A stretch of 64,000 bases of DNA from Acidobacteriaceae bacterium. GTDB taxonomy: Bacteria > Acidobacteriota > Terriglobia > Terriglobales > Acidobacteriaceae. The translations under genes were made by a program, and so were the position numbers. Numbering within the stretch: the first letter of the stretch is position 1; each line of letters opens with the position of its first letter. Below the pieces are notes generated by a model. That model saw only the letters and a program-made list of their open reading frames with translations, did no database searches and was not told where the DNA came from. Shown piece by piece: positions 58,958 to 64,000 of the stretch. The stretch is from the NCBI GenBank assembly GCA_025356095.1, contig JANXUR010000074.1, positions 1-64,000 on the forward strand. Reading direction: 5' to 3'.

Positions 58958-60008
58958 CGCTGCTCTCCTGCATTAAGGTCATCTTGCCTTGCTCTTCCAG
59001 TCGCCGTGCCGCCGCTACCACTTCCTGCTGTGCTGCCTGTACATCGCGCGACCGCACCGGCCCCAGCACTTCCATGTCTTCTTTCAACATTTCGACGGCT
59101 CGTGACGACATCGCCTTGAAGATGTAGTTGCGCAACTCTTCGGTGGAGCCGCGCAGTGCCATCGCCAGATTCTTCTTGTCTACGGCGGAGAGCAGTTCGC
59201 GAATGCCACCCGCGTTCACCGTCAGCAAATCTTCAAAGGTGAACATCAGATTGCGAATGCTCAGCGCCACCTGCGGATCTTCGCGCTCAATGGTTTCAAG
59301 AATCAGCTTGCCAGCATTGGGTTCGAGGCAGTTCAGCATGTCTGCCACACCGCGAATCCCCTGATAGCCTCTCCGGTTCTGCTCGCCGACGGCCTGTACC
59401 CGCTTGTGCAGCACCCGCGACACTTGTTGTGCAACTTCTGGCGCAAATGGACGCAGTTGCGCCAGCCGCTTCAGCACGCTTGGGCGCAACTCTTCCGGCA
59501 TCTTCATGATGACCTGCGCCGCATGTTTGGCTTCCAAATGGGCTAGCACCAAGGCGATGGTTTGGGGGTGCTCCTCTTGCAGAAACGAACACAGCAGTTG
59601 GGGGTCGGTGCGTTTGAGCGATTCCAGTTGTGCCGCACTGGCTTCGGCTGCGCGATCCATCACGTCCAGCAGACGCCGCGCCTCTTCCGGACCTACGGCC
59701 ATCTCCAGCATCCGGTTCACATAGTCCCGGCCACCGCGGTTGAAGGTGCCATGATGCTCCATCAATCGCAGATATTCCTGCGTTACCTCCAAAGCTTCTT
59801 GAGGCGGAATTGCATCGAGTTCTGCAATCTCTCGCGTAAGCTTTTGCAGTTGCTCGGGCGAAAGCGTTCGGCAGATTTCGGCTGATACCTCTTCCCCCAG
59901 CGAGACCAGCAGCATGGCGGCTTTGCGAATCCCCGGCATGGAGGACGACACGGCTGCGGTTTTGGCGCTGCTCACCGGCGACCTTCTTTCACGGGCTCTT
60001 GCATCCAT
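58941..60008 (-). CDS. fliG: Flagellar motor switch protein FliG
   Basis: The 355-residue FliG couples the stator to the MS-ring. The three-domain pattern is clear: GIRKAAMLLVSLGEEVSAEI at the N-terminus, LLCSFLQEEHPQTIALVLAH in the middle (EHPQ motif), and the C-terminal torque helix with MFTFEDLLTVNAGGIRELL. It overlaps fliF by 37 bases. The first 24 residues are extra; a start at MPGIRKA would remove most of the overlap. Confidence 0.95.
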   Translation of the reverse strand: MDARARERRSPVSSAKTAAVSSSMPGIRKAAMLLVSLGEEVSAEICRTLSPEQLQKLTREIAELDAIPPQEALEVTQEYLRLMEHHGTFNRGGRDYVNRMLEMAVGPEEARRLLDVMDRAAEASAAQLESLKRTDPQLLCSFLQEEHPQTIALVLAHLEAKHAAQVIMKMPEELRPSVLKRLAQLRPFAPEVAQQVSRVLHKRVQAVGEQNRRGYQGIRGVADMLNCLEPNAGKLILETIEREDPQVALSIRNLMFTFEDLLTVNAGGIRELLSAVDKKNLAMALRGSTEELRNYIFKAMSSRAVEMLKEDMEVLGPVRSRDVQAAQQEVVAAARRLEEQGKMTLMQESSDEFIV

Positions 60009-61654
60009 GCCACCAGCATCTTGCCCGCTTCACCCGGCTCCTGCTTGATGCGCTCGGTAACCAGCTTCTTCATTTCATCCAGTTCGCTCTCAGGAGTGGG
60101 GCTGTGCCCGTGGGTCAGATTCTGCACCGTGGTTTTGCCGCTCAGCAGCACTGGAGACGCGTCGTGCGAGGCACCTGCAGGAAGGGCGGCAGTGGCGGCT
60201 TTGCGGAACGCCATCGTCAGTTGGTTCTTGATAGGCCGCAACATCATCAAGTAGACCAGTAAGAACAGCATTCCGATGCCAACCTGACGTAACAAGCCAA
60301 ACCAGGGACGCACCAGCCGCAACATGTCGTCCACCTTGGAAGGAGGTGGAACCTCGGTGCGGGCCGGAACCTGAAAACTCATATTCGCAATAGTCAGCAG
60401 GTCGCCCCGCGCGGTATCAATGCCCAGAACGTTGGTGGCTAGTTGTTCAATCTTCTTCAACTCCTCGGCGGTGCGGGGCCGCCGGACCAGGCCTGGCTTG
60501 GCACTGGCATCCTTGCTGTCTTTGCTGTCTTTGCTGTCACTGACTGCGCCGACTGCGCCGGCATCCACCGCGTCATCTACCAGCACCGATGCGGTGATGC
60601 GCCTCAACCTGCCAGCCGGCTGGCTGGTCTTCCGCGTAACGCGGCTCACCACATATTGCGCCTGCTCGCTCTTGGCGCTTTGCTGATCGGAGCCCCCGCT
60701 GCCCGCAGCACTGGCTGCGCTCGATCCCGGCACATTGCTGGCGGTGCCGGGGATGCCGCCCGGTGGTGCGCCCATGGCGCCTTCTTCCGTCTTTGCCGTC
60801 ACTACTGGAATCACCGACTTGGGATCGTAGCTGTCCTCTGTACTCTCACTGGTGGAAAGGTCGTATTCCAGATGTACACTCGCCCGCACGTGGTCGGTGC
60901 CCACCACCGGCTCCAGCGTCTTGATCACCTCCTGCGCCAGTCCTTCATCTTCTGTGAACGTCGTCTTGCCGCTGCCTCGCGGATGCCCTAGCGGACGCTG
61001 GCTATCGGCATCAATCACGCTGACGTTCTCTGGCTTCAGCCGCTCCACAGCAGAAGCCACGAGTTGCGGAATCGCTTGCTCGGCTTGGTCCGAAAGCCCA
61101 CCGTTGTGCGTCTTGACCACGACTGCGGCTTTCGCCTCGCGTGCCTGATCCAGAAACAGCGAGTCCTCCGGCATCACTAAATGGACCCGAACGCTTTCAA
61201 TCTCACCCATGGTCTGCAATGTCCGCTCCAGCTCGCCTTCCAGGGCGCGCTGGTAATTCACTTTTTCGGTAAAGTCGCTGCCTGCCCAGTTGGGCGTGTC
61301 AAAAAGTTCAAAGCCGAGACGGGCGTTGTGTGGCAGACCCTGCGCCGCAGTCTCCACGCGCGCCGCATCCAGCTTGTCACTATCCACCTTGAGGGTGCCG
61401 CCGTCAGGAGACAGCTCATAGCGAATGTTCTTGGCCGCCAGACGGCTCGCCATCACCTGCGCGTCGGCAGGCTTCAATCCGGTGTAGAGCACCGAATAGC
61501 TGGTGCCGCTCAGCAGCCAGATGAAACCTCCGAGGACGACGGCGACCGCAACCCCAGCGGCCATCAGCATCTGGCGCTGACGCGCAGTCAGACCCTGCAG
61601 AAAGGATGCCAGGTGCTGCCAGCCTTGCGGCGACGGGTTGGAGGATTCAGCCAT
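59972..61654 (-). CDS. fliF: Flagellar MS-ring protein FliF
   Basis: The 560-residue FliF forms the MS-ring. The first membrane helix (about 29-50), the YscJ-like domain (SYSVLYTGLKPADAQVMASRL and VRVHLVMPEDSLFLD) and the second helix (about 455-475) are visible. The C-terminal tail (SELDEMKKLVTERIKQEPGE) binds FliG. A Ser-Lys-Asp repeat (SDSKDSKDSKD) lies in the periplasmic part near residue 375. Confidence 0.96.
   Translation of the reverse strand: MAESSNPSPQGWQHLASFLQGLTARQRQMLMAAGVAVAVVLGGFIWLLSGTSYSVLYTGLKPADAQVMASRLAAKNIRYELSPDGGTLKVDSDKLDAARVETAAQGLPHNARLGFELFDTPNWAGSDFTEKVNYQRALEGELERTLQTMGEIESVRVHLVMPEDSLFLDQAREAKAAVVVKTHNGGLSDQAEQAIPQLVASAVERLKPENVSVIDADSQRPLGHPRGSGKTTFTEDEGLAQEVIKTLEPVVGTDHVRASVHLEYDLSTSESTEDSYDPKSVIPVVTAKTEEGAMGAPPGGIPGTASNVPGSSAASAAGSGGSDQQSAKSEQAQYVVSRVTRKTSQPAGRLRRITASVLVDDAVDAGAVGAVSDSKDSKDSKDASAKPGLVRRPRTAEELKKIEQLATNVLGIDTARGDLLTIANMSFQVPARTEVPPPSKVDDMLRLVRPWFGLLRQVGIGMLFLLVYLMMLRPIKNQLTMAFRKAATAALPAGASHDASPVLLSGKTTVQNLTHGHSPTPESELDEMKKLVTERIKQEPGEAGKMLVAWMQEPVKEGRR
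60508..60562. repeat. 9-bp repeats in fliF
   Basis: Three copies of TTTGCTGTC-type units, then two copies of GACTGCGCC. They encode SDSKDSKDSKD and a short Ala/Val stretch in the periplasmic region of FliF. The frame is kept. Confidence 0.85.
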
Positions 61655-61746
61655 CGGGGGTCAGAACGAACGGTAAAAAAGGCGAATCAGGTGCGGACGC
61701 GCGAACAACGATGGGCGCCGATGGTCTTGGAACCTTGCCCTCATTA

Positions 61747-62064
61747 CTAAATCTGCATACGCGAAACTTCTTGATACGCGGCCACAATCTTGTTGCGCAC
61801 CTGCAACATCAGTTGGAAACTCAAGTCCGCCTTTTCCACTGCGATCATCGCGCCATGCAGATCTTGCGACTGGCCTGCCAGCAGACTCCCCACTTGCTGC
61901 TGCGCCTGATCTTGCAGGTTTTCCAGTTGACCCAGCGCGCCATGCAGGGTTTGAGAAAAGCTGCTCTCGCCGCCCTCATTGCCTTCCAGCAGACTGGCAC
62001 TGCTAGGTGGCGTGGGTACGGTGAGGGGCAGCGAACTGGTAAGAGACGAAGTAATCGGATTCAT
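61747..62064 (-). CDS. fliE: Flagellar hook-basal body protein FliE
   Basis: The 105-residue FliE joins the MS-ring to the rod. The C-terminal part has the family signature LHGAMIAVEKADLSFQLMLQ followed by VRNKIVAAYQEVSRMQI. The N-terminus is Ser/Thr/Pro-rich. AAAGGA precedes the ATG at 62064; the longer open frame to 62112 is less likely. Confidence 0.94.
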   Translation of the reverse strand: MNPITSSLTSSLPLTVPTPPSSASLLEGNEGGESSFSQTLHGALGQLENLQDQAQQQVGSLLAGQSQDLHGAMIAVEKADLSFQLMLQVRNKIVAAYQEVSRMQI

Positions 62065-62126
62065 CGCATATTCCTTTCGGCAAGGTGCACGCCGGTAAAT
62101 TCCACAACGCAAAGCTACGAAAGGGG

Positions 62127-62594
62127 CTATCGCAACAGATCCAGCGCCTGCTGGATCATGCCCTTGGTGGCTTGGACGGCCGAAGCGTTCAGCTCATAGG
62201 CTCGCGCCGCCGCCATTAGGTCTGCCGACTCTTCCACCGGATTGATAGAGGGATACGCTACAAAGCCCTTGGCGTCGGCGTCAGGATGTCCCGGCTCATA
62301 GCGTTGCAAGGGCGGCGCGGGATCGGTGACCACGCTGGCCACATGAACCATGGGTCCGTCGCGGCCCAGCAGGCCCAGTCCGCCCTGCGCTCCTCGCACC
62401 AGCGAGGCAAAATGCAACTCCGGGAAGCGCCACTGCCGGCCGCTACGAAACACCGCCAGTTGCCGCTGGTAGGGGCCACCTTGCGGGGTATGCGTCGTCT
62501 GCACGTTGGCCAGATTGGCCGCGATAATGTCGGCGCGCTGGCGCTCTGCCGTCAACGCCGACCCGCTTACTTCCAGACTGCTAAAGAGTCCCAT
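62127..62594 (-). CDS. flgC: Flagellar proximal rod protein FlgC
   Basis: The 155-residue FlgC has the rod N-terminal motif ALTAERQRADIIAANLANVQ and the C-terminal PVEESADLMAAARAYELNAS. Length is typical. It lies between flgB and fliE. Confidence 0.96.
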   Translation of the reverse strand: MGLFSSLEVSGSALTAERQRADIIAANLANVQTTHTPQGGPYQRQLAVFRSGRQWRFPELHFASLVRGAQGGLGLLGRDGPMVHVASVVTDPAPPLQRYEPGHPDADAKGFVAYPSINPVEESADLMAAARAYELNASAVQATKGMIQQALDLLR

Positions 62595-62628
62595 AAAGTA
62601 TTCCTCCGATTTGTTTGACTAGCCCGAA

Positions 62629-63006
62629 CTACCGGCCTTCGTTAATAGCGCTTTGAATCGCGTGCATCTGTCCCCGCAGCAGTTGAATGCCAATGCGGTA
62701 CTGCAACTGGTTTTCGGCCAGCAGCAGCGACTCGCGATCCAGACTCACGTTGTTGCCGTCAGGCCGCTCTATCAGCCCTGCCACCGCGCGAGATACGGGA
62801 TGATGCGCCAACGTCTCCATGCCTCCCGGCGTCTCGGCGTTCAGGGCATCGGCCAGCGCGGCGCGAAAGTCCACGTCTTGCGTCTTGTATCCCGGCGTAT
62901 CTACGTTTGCCATGTTGGCGGTGATGACGTTGTGCCGGAACGAGGCGACATCAAGCCACTGTTCCAGCCGCCGCGCCAATGGAGTTTCCATTTGCAGCAT
63001 GCCCAT
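62629..63006 (-). CDS. flgB: Flagellar proximal rod protein FlgB
   Basis: The 125-residue FlgB has the rod motif RHNVITANMANVDTPGYKTQ and a C-terminal helix with YRIGIQLLRGQMHAIQSAI. GAGGAGA lies before the ATG at 63006. The first 56 bases overlap the end of the upstream response regulator gene in another frame, so its start region is shared. Confidence 0.95.
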   Translation of the reverse strand: MGMLQMETPLARRLEQWLDVASFRHNVITANMANVDTPGYKTQDVDFRAALADALNAETPGGMETLAHHPVSRAVAGLIERPDGNNVSLDRESLLLAENQLQYRIGIQLLRGQMHAIQSAINEGR

Positions 63007-63553
63007 GTTCGTACTCTCCTCTCGATGGCAGTTGATATTCCCGCACCTTGTTGCGCACGGTGCGTAAACTGACCCCCAACAATTTGGCGGCGCGGGATCG
63101 GTTGCCCCGGGTCGTCCGTAAGGTGGATTCAAACAGCTCCCGCTCCATTTCCCTGAGGGGCAATGGCGGCAGACGACGTGGCATCGGCTGGCCTTCCATT
63201 CGCATCAGCCGTTCCACCGTCCGCTCAATCTGCTCGACCGAAACTGGCTTGGTCAGGTAATCGCACGCACCTTCTTTCATTGCTTCCACCGCCTCCTGAA
63301 CGCCGCCATAAGCGGTCATCATCACGACCGCCGCCTGCGGCGCGATCGCTTTCAATTCCTTCATCAAGCGCATTCCGCCGCCTTCGGGCATGCGGACGTC
63401 GCTGACCACCAGTTCGGGCGCTTGCGCCAAACAGACCCGCAAGGCTTCTTCGGGCGAGCTGGCTGCTTCAGCCTTCCAGCCGCGATCCTCAAACATCGCC
63501 GCCAGTGCACAGCGCATCCCGCAATCGTCATCCACCACCAGCACCCGGTTCAT
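62951..63553 (-). CDS. Response regulator with receiver and Fis-type HTH, no AAA+ domain
   Basis: A 200-residue regulator. The receiver (1-115) has VVDDDCGMR, phospho-acceptor Asp52 in VVSDVRMPEGG, Thr in MMTAYGG and Lys in YLTKPVSVEQ. A Fis-type HTH follows (about 135-178): LFESTLRTTRGNRSRAAKLL and GVSLRTVRNKVREY. The sigma-54-activating AAA+ domain of NtrC is absent, as in RegA/PrrA/ActR. The C-terminal 20 residues are encoded within the flgB overlap. It overlaps the kinase stop (ATGA). It probably controls the flagellar genes. Confidence 0.9.
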   Translation of the reverse strand: MNRVLVVDDDCGMRCALAAMFEDRGWKAEAASSPEEALRVCLAQAPELVVSDVRMPEGGGMRLMKELKAIAPQAAVVMMTAYGGVQEAVEAMKEGACDYLTKPVSVEQIERTVERLMRMEGQPMPRRLPPLPLREMERELFESTLRTTRGNRSRAAKLLGVSLRTVRNKVREYQLPSRGEYEHGHAANGNSIGAAAGTVA

Positions 63554-64000
63554 GCGTGTACCTCGGCAGCCTGCGATTTACCTGCTTCCATCCACGGGCG
63601 ATTCTGCATCATGCCGTCACTCCACTCCTCGATGCTGAGAGTTTCGGGTGACTCGGCCAACGGGAAGACCATGCTCACCACCGTGCCTTGTTGCGGGCGG
63701 CTGGCAATGCGTACCAGCCCTTGGTGTTGCTCGACGATGCGTCGCACCACGGCAAGCCCCAGACCGGTGCCTTGGGCTTTGCTGGTGAAGCCGGGCTCGA
63801 AGACTTTGGCCAAATTGGCTTCAGAAATTCCGCAACCCGTGTCGGTGACGGTCAGCTCAACCTGCTTCGCCGAGCCAGCCAGCGGTGCCGCTGCAATACT
63901 CAGCACATCGCCTGCGGCGCAGTGTTGGCAGGAGTTCAACACCAGATTCAGCAGAAGCTGCTCCATCTGGGTGCGGTCGCCGAGCATGACCAAAGGTGTG
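63550..64000 (-). CDS. Sensor histidine kinase, C-terminal part (cut by window edge)
   Basis: The last 150 or so residues of a kinase whose start lies beyond the right edge. The HATPase domain shows the N box LLLNLVLNSCQHC, G1 DTGCGIS, F box VFEPGFTSK and G2 GTGLGLAVVRRIV. A 35-residue tail follows. The stop overlaps the start of the Fis-type response regulator, so the two form a two-component pair at the head of the flagellar run. The sensor domain and the phosphorylated His are outside the window. Confidence 0.93.
   Translation of the reverse strand, partial: TPLVMLGDRTQMEQLLLNLVLNSCQHCAAGDVLSIAAAPLAGSAKQVELTVTDTGCGISEANLAKVFEPGFTSKAQGTGLGLAVVRRIVEQHQGLVRIASRPQQGTVVSMVFPLAESPETLSIEEWSDGMMQNRPWMEAGKSQAAEVHA

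Overview
The window is about 60% G+C and tightly packed. It reads like a free-living, flagellated Gram-negative-type bacterium, most likely an acidobacterium (Terriglobia-like). The grounds are L- and P-ring genes for an outer membrane, SurA, an FlbD/SwrD-type small protein, a CheX-type phosphatase and two FliN-type proteins in one locus. The taxonomic call is inference from gene content and style, with no database search behind it.

Layout. 1-835: the tail of an unidentified gene, a 3' fragment of tRNA-Leu(GAG) with its terminator, and an intact tRNA-Met(CAT). 1.27-6.8 kb (+ strand): a secreted SGNH-hydrolase-like protein, an S41/PDZ carboxyl-terminal-processing-protease homologue that has lost both catalytic residues, penicillin-binding protein 1A and a separate PASTA-domain protein. 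6.86-15.8 kb (- strand): rsmB, fmt, def, aroC, a HAD hydrolase, a glycine-zipper lipoprotein, a YhaM-type HD exoribonuclease, a SurA-like PPIase and a SpoIIE/PP2C-like protein. 15.9-18.7 kb (+): a large secreted M1 aminopeptidase. 18.7-24.6 kb (-): a chemotaxis operon, cheW-cheA-cheR-HDOD-cheB, plus a small hypothetical. 24.8-26.8 kb (+): a GT2 and a GT87-like membrane glycosyltransferase.

26.8-64.0 kb is a near-complete flagellar regulon. flbD-motA-motB run leftward. They diverge from fliC-fliD-fliS-fliT-like across a 242-bp regulatory region with two sigma-28-like promoters and a 14-bp perfect palindrome. Everything to the right is on the - strand. In transcription order it reads: histidine kinase (cut by the window edge), Fis-type response regulator, flgB, flgC, fliE, fliF, fliG, fliH, fliI, fliJ, fliK, flgD, flgE / fliL, fliN, fliO, fliP, fliQ, fliR, flhB, flhA, fliA, fliM, fliN2(Y-like), an unrecognised Cys4/MshEN-like protein, cheY, cheX / flgF, flgG, flgA, flgH, flgI, flgJ, flgM, a small hypothetical, flgN, flgK, flgL. 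Many neighbours overlap by ATGA, which suggests translational coupling. The set covers export gate, MS- and C-ring, rod, P and L rings, hook, junction, filament, cap, chaperones, stator, sigma-28/anti-sigma and chemotaxis core. No flhF, flhG, MCP, rpoN, csrA or fliW gene is visible.

Two features run across the whole window. Short tandem repeats with 6-16-bp units occur in about 20 places; inside genes the unit is a multiple of three, and units of other lengths lie between genes or at a gene end. Several proteins also lack key residues of their family: the S41 protease (Ser to Gly, Lys to Val), the SpoIIE-like phosphatase (metal Asp to Arg) and FlhB (NPTH to NPHE).
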